From an uncultured Prevotella sp. (GTDB lineage: Bacteria; Bacteroidota; Bacteroidia; Bacteroidales; Bacteroidaceae), in contig USJX01000077.1 in the NCBI GenBank assembly GCA_900555035.1, forward strand, positions 1 to 13,423: a stretch of DNA of 13,423 nucleotides. Direction: 5' to 3'. Each line of letters opens with the position of its first letter. Within the stretch, counting starts at the first letter, position 1. The notes beneath the pieces are model-generated. The model was not told the origin of the DNA. It made no database searches and saw nothing but the letters and a program-made list of their open reading frames with translations. Positions 6,189-12,841 of this stretch are shown here, piece after piece. The translations under genes were made by a program, and so were the position numbers.

Positions 6189-7607
6189 ATGAAAACTATT
6201 TGTTTATATTTCGAGATACATCAGATTACCCATCTGAAACGCTACCGCTTCTTCGATATCGGTACTGATCATTATTACTATGATGATTATGAGAATGATC
6301 GTAGTATCAATGAGATTGCGGAGCGTTCCTATATGCCTGCCTTGAATGCCATTCAGGAAATGATAGAGAAGAACGGCCAGTACTTCAAGGTTGCCTTCTC
6401 TCTCTCTGGTGTGGGTATGGAGCAGTTGGAACTCCATGCTCCTCAGGTCTTGGAGAAGTTGCAGGAATTGAATAAGACTGGTTGCGTGGAGTTTCTCGCA
6501 GAGCCTTATTCTCATGGTCTTGCTTCCTTGGTCAACGAGATGAGCTTCAAGTCTGAGGTAGAGCGCCAGTGCACCAAGATTGAGGAATACTTCGGCAAGA
6601 AGCCTACTGTGCTCCGTAACTCTTCTCTTATCTACAGCGATGAGATTGGTGCAGAGGTAGCCGACATGGGCTTCATCGGTATGCTTACCGAGGGTGCTAA
6701 GCACGTGTTGGGTTGGAAGTCAGCACACTATGTATATCATTGTGCGATGAATCCAAAGCTCAAGCTCTTGCTTCGTGATATCCGTTTGAGCGATGATATC
6801 TCTCTCCGTTTCTCTAACAGCGATTGGGAGGGCTATCCACTCTTTGCTGATAACTATATGAACGAGATTGCTGCCACTCCACAGGAGGAGCAGGTTATCA
6901 ATATCTTCATGGAGTTGTCTGCCTTGGGTATTGCTCAGCCTCTGTCAAGCAATATTCTCGAGTTTATGAAGGCTTTACCTCAGTGTGCCAAGGACCGTGG
7001 CATCACCTTCTCTACTCCTACAGAGATTTGCCAGAAGATGAAGTCTGTAGGCGAGATTAACGTACCTGACACATTGAGTTGGGTAGATGAGGAGCGCGAT
7101 GTAAGCTCTTGGCTCGGTAACCCGATGCAGCGTGAGGCTTTCAACAAGCTCTATAGCGTAGCCGACCGTGTTCGCATTGCCAACGACCCACGTATCAATC
7201 AGGACTGGGATTACCTGCAGGCAAGCAATAACTTCCGCTTCATGACCACCAAGCCAAGCAATGTAGGTTTGGATCGTGGCATCTATTCTAGCCCATTCGA
7301 TGCATTCACCAACTATATGAATATCCTTGGTGACTTCATCTCCCGAGTAAACAACCTTTATCCTACAGAGGTGGATAATGAGCAGTTGGAGGGACTTCTG
7401 ACTACCATTACCAACCAGGATCAGGAAATTGAGATGCAGGATAAGGAGATTACCCGTTTGCAGGCTAAGATAGTGAAGATAGAGGCTGAGGTAGCTAAAC
7501 TCCGTGGTGATAAACCAGCGAAGGCTACAGCTAAGAAGACTGCTGCCAAGAAGGTTCCAGCAAAGAAGACAACAAAGGCTGAGCCAACGGCAGAAGATAA
7601 GGATTAG
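6189..7607 (+). CDS. GH57 alpha-amylase-like protein, apparently lacking both catalytic residues
   Basis: The 472-residue product aligns by motif with GH57 proteins: ICLYFEIHQITHLKRYRFFD (4-23), VEFLAEPYSHG (100-110, with His109), SDWEGYPLFADNYMNEIA (211-228) and INIFMELSALG (237-247). In active relatives the nucleophile lies in a segment like FRNTELIY; here it reads LRNSSLIY, with Ser146 in place of Glu. The proton donor lies in a segment like IFMDYETFGEH; here it reads IFMELSALGIA, with Glu242 in place of Asp and the acidic and His residues after it also lost. The length and the rest of the fold look preserved, so this is a pseudo-enzyme pattern and not decay. The C-terminus has a coiled coil (about 397-439), then a Lys/Ala/Pro-rich tail (442-465; KATAKKTAAKK type) and an acidic end. 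It is the last gene of the operon, 37 bp after the GT4 gene across an AT-rich gap with repeated TTAATAAT. A non-catalytic glucan-binding or scaffolding role is inferred. Confidence 0.85.
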   Translation: MKTICLYFEIHQITHLKRYRFFDIGTDHYYYDDYENDRSINEIAERSYMPALNAIQEMIEKNGQYFKVAFSLSGVGMEQLELHAPQVLEKLQELNKTGCVEFLAEPYSHGLASLVNEMSFKSEVERQCTKIEEYFGKKPTVLRNSSLIYSDEIGAEVADMGFIGMLTEGAKHVLGWKSAHYVYHCAMNPKLKLLLRDIRLSDDISLRFSNSDWEGYPLFADNYMNEIAATPQEEQVINIFMELSALGIAQPLSSNILEFMKALPQCAKDRGITFSTPTEICQKMKSVGEINVPDTLSWVDEERDVSSWLGNPMQREAFNKLYSVADRVRIANDPRINQDWDYLQASNNFRFMTTKPSNVGLDRGIYSSPFDAFTNYMNILGDFISRVNNLYPTEVDNEQLEGLLTTITNQDQEIEMQDKEITRLQAKIVKIEAEVAKLRGDKPAKATAKKTAAKKVPAKKTTKAEPTAEDKD

Positions 7608-7631
7608 AATTTTAGATTACTCATAACTATT

Positions 7632-7672
7632 AATCCCCCTCGCTGCATTGAATTGCTGTGAGGGGGATTTTT
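7632..7672 (+). terminator. Intrinsic terminator of the glycogen operon
   Basis: AATCCCCCTC (7632-7641) pairs with GAGGGGGATT (7660-7669), extended by two inner pairs, and runs into a T-tract ending at 7672. It is 25 bp past the GH57 stop. This is the most GC-rich hairpin in the window and the expected end of the three-gene transcript. Confidence 0.85.
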
Positions 7673-7698
7673 CTATTTCCCAAAAATATATACATGCC

Positions 7699-7727
7699 AA
7701 TAACGTATTCCTGGGGAAGCGTTATTT
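7699..7727 (+). terminator. Second hairpin at the convergent GH57/GH43 junction
   Basis: AATAACG (7699-7705) pairs with CGTTATT (7720-7726), with an inner TTCC/GGAA stem. On the plus strand it runs into TTTTT. It overlaps the GH43 stop codon (7722-7724). It may be a back-up terminator for the glycogen operon. For the minus strand the nearest T-rich stretch lies about 10 nt beyond the stem, so a role in ending the GH43 transcript is less clear. Confidence 0.4.
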
Positions 7728-9512
7728 TTCAAAATGAATCCAGTCGATATCAAAGAAGGCTGCATCGTTCTTCTTGGTTGTGCGGGTGTTGAAGAAACCG
7801 AGTTTCGCTCCAATCCACTTGCCTTCACGCACGGTAAACGGATTGCCTATCTTGGTGAACTTCTTGCCATCCAGGCTGTAGCTCCATTCTGCGATGGCCT
7901 GTATCTGGTTGGCAATGCCCTCGCTGTGTACCTTTACACGGAGCCATACGTCCTGTGTGGCGATGCGGGATGAAGGGATGTCATCTACGGCATATTTCAC
8001 GGTGTAAGGCTGAGGCTGCTTGCTGGTCTTGATGACTACTTGCTTCACCACCTTCTCAGCTTTTCCCTTCTCTGCCTTCTCGCAGGTTACGTATTGCAAT
8101 ACAACGCCTTCTTCCTTGGTATCAACAAACTTGAGGGCTGCATAGTCCATGCCCTGCATAATCATACCGGCGCTTTCGCCCAGCACCTTATCTTTTTCCT
8201 TGTAAGCCTCTGTGCGGTTAGGTATGAACTTCACCTTGGCTGTGGCAGTGAAGTTCTCTGTAGGGAGCTTCTGGAGCAGCAGGTTAGGCAAATCATACAG
8301 GTTCTTTATATCTTCAGCCTGCTGCACGCCATAGAGACGCAGCTTGGAATTCTTGGCATCGCAGAAGTACCAGTACTGACTGTAAGGACCATTCCACTGC
8401 CATTGCAGACCGAGGTCTATGCTGTTGAAATCATCCGATTCCTTAGGCTGGAAGTTTCCGCTTGATGGCAGGTTTGGCTTCTTCCATTGCTGAACAGGGT
8501 CGCCGCAGCCATCGCCATCCTTATCGTCGCCGATAACGAGCCAGTCGTTTACCCATTTGGCTGGTTGCAGATGCACCACACGTCCGTAGGCATGCTTATC
8601 CTGGAAGTGGAGGAACCAGTCCTCGCCGTTCTGGGTATCTACCCAGGCACCCTGGTGAGGGCCGTTCACCTTCTTGTTCTTTCCCTGTGCCATGCCCACA
8701 TACTCCTCGTAAGGACCGTATGGATTCTTGGAGCGCAGTTCCACCTGCCAGCCATACTTCACGCCGCCCGCAGGACTCATGATGTAATAGTAGCCGTTGC
8801 GCTTGTAGAACTTGGTTCCTTCAATGGTAGGTTGGTCTTCGTGACCATCATATACGATGCGTGAAGGACCAATCACCTTGGTGCCGTCTGATGACATAGG
8901 AGCCACGAAGAGTACCGATTTGATGCCGGCTCTTGAACCGGCACAGCCATGCGAAAGATAAGCTTTGCCGTCTTCATCCCACAGCGGGCAGCAGTCTATC
9001 AAACCTTTTCCCTTCATCACCCAGGTGATAGGCTCCCAAAGACCACGAGGATCTTGTGTCTTGGTCATGAAGAGCCCCTGGTCTGGATCGCCGCAATAGA
9101 TGTAGAACCATCCGTTGTGATAGCGGATAGAGGGTGCCCATACGTAGTTGCCGTGCTGAACTTTCTTGCGCCAGTCAAGGTCTGTGCCCTGATACTCTGG
9201 CAGTACAGGATAGTCGTCGAGCAGTGCCGCACCGATAATTTCCCAGTTCACCAGGTCGGTGCTGTGCAGAATCTGCAAGCCCGGGAAACACTGGAAAGAA
9301 GAGGAAGTCATGTAGTAGTCATTGCCCACACGACATACATCCGGGTCAGAGTAGTCGGCGTCAATCACCGGGTTGCGATACATTCCGTTCTTTACATTCG
9401 GATTCCATGTATGTGAAGCTGCCTTCTGGGCGTTTACTCCCATCGCTGTGAGTGGAGAACTCAAAGCGATGGTTGCGAGAACGCATAGGAGTGAATGAAA
9501 TTTTATTTTCAT
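7722..9512 (-). CDS. Secreted GH43 glycosidase (arabinofuranosidase/xylosidase type) with C-terminal beta-sandwich
   Basis: This 596-residue protein has a signal peptide (about 1-28). The five-bladed propeller of GH43 follows (about 43-345). The candidate catalytic base is Asp56 in DADYSDPDV, the pKa-modulating Asp is Asp173 in GLIDCCPLWDEDGKAYL, and the general acid is Glu231 in PTIEGTKFYKRNGYYYIMSPAGG. GPHQGAW (284-290) probably supplies the central His. From about 357 (KESDDFNSIDLGLQWQWNGP) to the end is a jelly-roll domain of the type found at the C-terminus of GH43 beta-xylosidases. A DDKDGDGCGDP loop at 329-339 resembles a calcium-binding loop. In a pectin locus it probably releases arabinose, xylose or galactose side groups from oligosaccharides in the periplasm; the exact sugar cannot be read from the sequence. 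It lies 47 bp downstream of the GH28 gene with no TAnnTTTG box between, so the two are probably co-transcribed. Confidence 0.9.
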   Translation of the reverse strand: MKIKFHSLLCVLATIALSSPLTAMGVNAQKAASHTWNPNVKNGMYRNPVIDADYSDPDVCRVGNDYYMTSSSFQCFPGLQILHSTDLVNWEIIGAALLDDYPVLPEYQGTDLDWRKKVQHGNYVWAPSIRYHNGWFYIYCGDPDQGLFMTKTQDPRGLWEPITWVMKGKGLIDCCPLWDEDGKAYLSHGCAGSRAGIKSVLFVAPMSSDGTKVIGPSRIVYDGHEDQPTIEGTKFYKRNGYYYIMSPAGGVKYGWQVELRSKNPYGPYEEYVGMAQGKNKKVNGPHQGAWVDTQNGEDWFLHFQDKHAYGRVVHLQPAKWVNDWLVIGDDKDGDGCGDPVQQWKKPNLPSSGNFQPKESDDFNSIDLGLQWQWNGPYSQYWYFCDAKNSKLRLYGVQQAEDIKNLYDLPNLLLQKLPTENFTATAKVKFIPNRTEAYKEKDKVLGESAGMIMQGMDYAALKFVDTKEEGVVLQYVTCEKAEKGKAEKVVKQVVIKTSKQPQPYTVKYAVDDIPSSRIATQDVWLRVKVHSEGIANQIQAIAEWSYSLDGKKFTKIGNPFTVREGKWIGAKLGFFNTRTTKKNDAAFFDIDWIHFEK

Positions 9513-9543
9513 TGTTGCCGATAATTTTTAAGTAAACTATTTT

Positions 9544-9559
9544 GTAACTTCTAAGTTAC
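9544..9559. repeat. Short palindrome between the GH28 and GH43 genes
   Basis: GTAACTT-CT-AAGTTAC forms a 7-bp inverted repeat directly after the GH28 stop codon (9560-9562). On the minus strand, related segments GTAACAAAATAAG and GTTACAAAATAGT flank it as an imperfect direct repeat. There is no T-run after it, so it does not look like a terminator. It may be an RNA processing or stabilising hairpin that adjusts expression of the two genes, or it may have no function. Confidence 0.3.
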
Positions 9560-11551
9560 TTATTTTGTTACGTATTTCTTGTTGTTGAAGACGTAGATGC
9601 CTTTGTTGAGGCTTTTCAAATCATCAGCCTTGGCATTACTCTTCACCATTCTACCGCTCAAGTCATACACGTTGTTGTTGGCAGGCTGGGCAATGGCAGT
9701 GATGTTCTGGATGCCTGTAGATGTTTCAGTATAGAGAGTGAACTGCAAGATGCACTGTTTTACCTTTGGAGTGAAAGTAAGGGTGTGCTCTACTGGTGAG
9801 TCAAACTCCACCGTATATTTCTTCACGCTCTTATCCTTCGGGAAAGCATAGGTTGATGCATCATAGCTTGTACCGTTAATCTCGCCGATATAGGCATCAG
9901 CAGTATCATAGTTGTTGCGGCCCTCGATATCCATCTTCTTGATCTTTACACCATCAGGAATAATGATGGTGTATTGGTTGGCACTAAACTTGATATAAGT
10001 AGTACCAGAACCGACATCGTATGACTTTCCCTTCTCGTTGCTGATAGCGAAGCCATTGCTGAAAGAACCGGCAGTTTTATCAGTCAAAGTCTTTGAGTTC
10101 AAGGTGAAAGGCCCCTTTGTATCTACTACTCCTGAACCTGTAGATGTTGCGCCACACTGGTCATCCCAGGTAGAATCAAACTTCTTGAGCCAGATAGAAC
10201 CGCTGCTGACGGTAATCTTAGAGTTGTTCTTGAACACGAGATTATCTACGAAGCGGATATCGATGCCCTTCTTGGCTGAAATCTGCACGTTGTCGAGTGT
10301 CACGTTCTTGATGTGACTCTCAGGGCGACCTACCAGGAAGATGGCATTGCCATTGCAAACATCTGTAGTCTTCACGTTCTGAAGCAGAATGTCGGTGTAG
10401 GTTGGGGTTGTGCTATCCAAAGCTCTTGCGTTTGCTTTATCTACGGCAGGATCACTGTTGTAGTTCTTGTCGTAGAAGCAGTCGATAGAAAATGGATTCT
10501 TCACGTTGGTCATGGTGAAGTTGCTGAACTTCCAGTTTTCCTCGCCACCGCCGCGGAGGGTACCGTCGCTATTGATACCTGTCTTCATGCGGATACCTGC
10601 GGTTGTACCATTCATGGTGATGTTATCGAACCATACATGTTTGATGTTCTTGGTGAAGCTGCCGATAGAAGCACCATGTCCTGTGCCGAACTTGCAATTC
10701 CATACATGGATGTACTGTGCATCGTTGTCGCAAACGATATTGTCATCGCCGTTGCTGATGTTACAGTTGTAGATATTAACGTATGGACCCCAGATGGAGA
10801 TTCCATCGGTGTTATGCGATGCCTTTCCCTTGCCAGCTTCAGATGATGGTTCACTGATGGTTACATCATGGATGGTAGCATGGCTAGCCTTACCGCTGTT
10901 GCTGATGGTGATGTTTACACCCGGAGTATTCTGAATCTTGAAGTTACGGAGCAGGAAGCGCTTGCCCTGTTCGAAGCGGATCATTGCACCAGGATTGAAG
11001 GTTTCGCCATTCTCTCTTGCGAGCCACCAGCGTGCACCCTGACCGTCGATGACTGAAGTTTCACCTTCACCCTCGATAACAATGTCGGTAACGTTCTTAC
11101 CCTTGTTCTTTCCGCCGATGAAGACAATCTTATTGTTAGGAGCCTTGCCGTATTCCACGAGCTTCAATGTAGCACCTGCGCTGAGGTGAAGGATGGTCTT
11201 CGCCTTGATGCTGAGTACCTCGGTCTTGCTGGTCATCTGGTCTGTGCTACCAAACATCCAGGTACCCGCAGGTATTACAACCATACCGCCAGTAGAAGGA
11301 ACTGCATCAAGAGCTTTCTGGATAGCCTTGGTATTATCTGCAGCAGATGTAGAGGCACCATAATCCTTGATGTTGAATGTATTTGCCGAAGTGATAGCAG
11401 GCAACTGTGGCAAGTTAACTGCTGTCCAACCCCCAGGGGTGTTCTGTGCATTCTGCTCAGCAGTGATGCCGGCAAAATTTTGTGCCTTGGCAAAGAAAGG
11501 CACAGCCATGAGTGCAGCGAGCACAATGGTTTTAATCATTTTTCTATTCAT
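9560..11551 (-). CDS. Secreted GH28 polygalacturonase with extra C-terminal module and sorting-like tail
   Basis: I chose the ATG at 11551 (663 residues) because it begins a signal peptide, MNRKMIKTIVLAALMAVPFF, ending AKA at about 23. The frame extends 55 codons further upstream into non-coding sequence that contains the promoter and the upstream gene's terminator; a start at 11539 is also possible. The parallel beta-helix (about 57-485) starts FNIKDYGASTSAADNTKAIQKAL and carries the GH28 active-site set: NTDG (247-250), GDDN (268-271), GHG (291-293) and RMK (321-323). Asp249, Asp269, Asp270, His292, Arg321 and Lys323 are therefore all present. GH28 enzymes hydrolyse alpha-1,4-galacturonan or related pectin backbones by inversion. 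Residues about 490-610 form a beta-rich module I do not recognise. The end (627-663; NVYDLSGRMVK...GIYVFNNKKYVTK) resembles type IX secretion sorting tails and the short tails of Prevotella proteins. Confidence 0.92.
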   Translation of the reverse strand: MNRKMIKTIVLAALMAVPFFAKAQNFAGITAEQNAQNTPGGWTAVNLPQLPAITSANTFNIKDYGASTSAADNTKAIQKALDAVPSTGGMVVIPAGTWMFGSTDQMTSKTEVLSIKAKTILHLSAGATLKLVEYGKAPNNKIVFIGGKNKGKNVTDIVIEGEGETSVIDGQGARWWLARENGETFNPGAMIRFEQGKRFLLRNFKIQNTPGVNITISNSGKASHATIHDVTISEPSSEAGKGKASHNTDGISIWGPYVNIYNCNISNGDDNIVCDNDAQYIHVWNCKFGTGHGASIGSFTKNIKHVWFDNITMNGTTAGIRMKTGINSDGTLRGGGEENWKFSNFTMTNVKNPFSIDCFYDKNYNSDPAVDKANARALDSTTPTYTDILLQNVKTTDVCNGNAIFLVGRPESHIKNVTLDNVQISAKKGIDIRFVDNLVFKNNSKITVSSGSIWLKKFDSTWDDQCGATSTGSGVVDTKGPFTLNSKTLTDKTAGSFSNGFAISNEKGKSYDVGSGTTYIKFSANQYTIIIPDGVKIKKMDIEGRNNYDTADAYIGEINGTSYDASTYAFPKDKSVKKYTVEFDSPVEHTLTFTPKVKQCILQFTLYTETSTGIQNITAIAQPANNNVYDLSGRMVKSNAKADDLKSLNKGIYVFNNKKYVTK

Positions 11552-11578
11552 ATTTTTTAGGCTTAATTTCTTTTTTGG

Positions 11579-11586
11579 CAAAGTTA
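11579..11586 (-). promoter_or_regulatory. Probable -7 box of the GH28/GH43 operon
   Basis: On the minus strand TAACTTTG matches TAnnTTTG exactly and lies 28 bp before the GH28 ATG. No good TTTG occurs at the usual 19-20 nt upstream; the nearest TTG (11613-11611) is 24 nt away. A weak -33 element is consistent with a promoter that depends on an activator, as is common for polysaccharide-utilisation genes. Confidence 0.5.
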
Positions 11587-11683
11587 CTACTTTTCTGCCG
11601 ATTACTGATACAATCAGTGTATAAAAACTACGAAAACGATTACGCAATTTATCTGCCTTATCTTTATGAACTATAATAGGAAA

Positions 11684-11722
11684 CAAAAAAGTGCAATGCT
11701 CTAAGTAAATAAGCATTGCACT
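11684..11722 (-). terminator. Intrinsic terminator of the Rpn-type nuclease gene
   Basis: AGTGCAATGCT (11690-11700) pairs perfectly with AGCATTGCACT (11712-11722) around an 11-nt loop. On the minus strand the stem runs into a T-tract (11690-11684). It begins 8 bp after the stop of the nuclease gene and shares its stem sequence with the terminator at 12761-12807. Confidence 0.85.
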
Positions 11723-11729
11723 AGAATTC

Positions 11730-12668
11730 TTATGATTTCAATTTCTTGATTTCTTCAATAGATAGGCCTGTAGAATTAGCTATGATATCCAAAGGGGTGT
11801 TATAGGCCAGAAGCTTCTTGGCAACTTCCAGGCTTTTCTTTTTTTCTCCTTCTTTCAAGCCTTTCTCCATTCCTTTCTCCATTCCTTTCTCCATTCCTTT
11901 CTCCATTCCTTTCTCCAAGCCTTCTTTCATTCCTTTCTCCATACCTTCTTTTATGCCTTTGTTAACGGCATGCTCAAGTGCTGCATAATTGTCCCACATG
12001 ACCATCATGCTGTTATCATATTTCTCCTGTTCTTCTTTTGTCAGGGTTTTGGAGTCGGCGATTTCTGCCAATCTCTTGAATATCTTATGTTGAGCCTCAA
12101 AAGGCATTAGTTCTAAAGTCTCCATATGCTTTAAATTATAAATCCAACAATCAAAAAACGTAGTACATTCTGCTTCTCTCTTTTTAAAAAGAGGCATCAC
12201 TAAGTAGATAAAACGGATTTTGTTTGAATAAACCTCTCCGCTTTCCTTATCTGCCAGCACAACATCTGTTCTGAACTTCTTTGGCGTATTTACATCTACA
12301 TTAAAGTTCATGAAGCAGATTACATAAACAGGCGTGAGATGATAATCCCATCGTCCTTTTACGCCTTGCTCTACTATCGTTTTTGATGCATAGTAAAGAG
12401 AACGGTCTATGAAGTAGGGCTGACTCTTGTTTTGCATCTCAACAATAATGTGCTCACCTGTGTCAGTTTCGCAAAAGACGTCGTAGATGATTCCTCGCTG
12501 GTCTTTTGTTTCTGGCAACATCTCTTTGTCCTTAAACTTCACATCCTTGATGTGCTGTTCTCCCAGGAGAAGCTGGTTTAAGAATTCTATCAGCAAGTCC
12601 TTGCTGTATTCCTGGCCGAAGATTCGTTTGAACGACCAGTCAGTGAATGGGTTGATGTATCTTGCCAT
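11730..12668 (-). CDS. Rpn/PDDEXK_2-family putative nuclease (recombination-promoting nuclease / 'transposase' family)
   Basis: This 312-residue protein starts MARYINPFTDWSFKRIFG, the typical opening of the Rpn-like PD-(D/E)XK family. The likely catalytic set is Asp63 (GIIYDVFC) with Glu77 and Gln79 (HIIVEMQNKSQ), the D...ExQ form used by this family. Conserved helices follow (YFIDRSLYYASKTI; YHLTPVYVICFMNF). Rpn proteins are DNA endonucleases that raise RecA-independent recombination; databases often label them transposases although they lack a DDE core. Residues 239-274 are nine tetrads of the form (M/L/I)-(E/K)-(K/E)-G, then a helical C-terminus ending in TGLSIEEIKKLKS. The gene interrupts a pectin locus, has its own promoter and terminator, and no terminal inverted repeats or target-site duplication were found. 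The protein looks complete. Its cellular role here is unknown. Confidence 0.88.
   Translation of the reverse strand: MARYINPFTDWSFKRIFGQEYSKDLLIEFLNQLLLGEQHIKDVKFKDKEMLPETKDQRGIIYDVFCETDTGEHIIVEMQNKSQPYFIDRSLYYASKTIVEQGVKGRWDYHLTPVYVICFMNFNVDVNTPKKFRTDVVLADKESGEVYSNKIRFIYLVMPLFKKREAECTTFFDCWIYNLKHMETLELMPFEAQHKIFKRLAEIADSKTLTKEEQEKYDNSMMVMWDNYAALEHAVNKGIKEGMEKGMKEGLEKGMEKGMEKGMEKGMEKGLKEGEKKKSLEVAKKLLAYNTPLDIIANSTGLSIEEIKKLKS
11859..11918 (-). repeat. 12-bp tandem repeat encoding MEKG units in the nuclease gene
   Basis: Five consecutive 12-bp units encode LEKG then MEKG four times (residues 251-270). The ATG GAG AAA GG(A/C) codons are identical across units except for the first base of the leading codon and the last Gly codon. 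More diverged tetrads flank them (residues 239-250 and 271-274). The unit is a multiple of three, so gain or loss of copies changes a helix by four residues without shifting the frame. Confidence 0.9.
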
Positions 12669-12694
12669 ATCTTTGCGATTTTGTGTTCACGATG

Positions 12695-12725
12695 CAAAGA
12701 TACGCTTTTTCTTCGTAACTTCCAA
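12695..12725 (-). promoter_or_regulatory. Promoter of the Rpn-type nuclease gene
   Basis: On the minus strand TATCTTTG (12702-12695) matches TAnnTTTG and is identical to the -7 box of the glycogen operon. TTG (12725-12723) lies 20 nt upstream. The predicted leader to the ATG at 12668 is about 20 nt. The gene therefore does not rely on read-through from the upstream pectin gene. Confidence 0.6.
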
Positions 12726-12760
12726 GAAAATAATTGTAAAAATGAGATAGAGAATAAGAG

Positions 12761-12807
12761 AAAATAAAAAAAAGTGCAATGCCCGACTTTTGATGAGGAC
12801 ATTGCAC
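12761..12807 (-). terminator. Intrinsic terminator of the DUF5123-like gene
   Basis: GTGCAATG (12774-12781) pairs with CATTGCAC (12800-12807), extended by CCC/GGA pairing with one wobble. On the minus strand the stem runs into a T-rich tract (12773-12761). It lies 34 bp past the stop of the DUF5123-like gene and upstream of the nuclease promoter. Confidence 0.8.
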
Positions 12808-12841
12808 CTTTAATCATATTATTTATCAGATGTAAGTACTA

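Noticed and set aside
10313..10846. A 177-codon plus-strand frame inside the GH28 gene
   Set aside because: It is antisense to the catalytic motifs of GH28 and has no recognisable domain, signal or promoter.
11552..11716. The 55-codon upstream extension of the GH28 reading frame
   Set aside because: It contains the TAACTTTG promoter box and abuts the nuclease-gene terminator, and the signal peptide begins only at the ATG at 11551.
11859..11918. A CRISPR-like array
   Set aside because: The repeats are 12 bp, contiguous, without spacers, and in frame within a coding sequence.
11730..12668. An insertion sequence with a DDE transposase
   Set aside because: The protein has the PD-(D/E)XK Rpn signature, not a DDE core; no terminal inverted repeats or target duplications were seen, only shared terminator stems.
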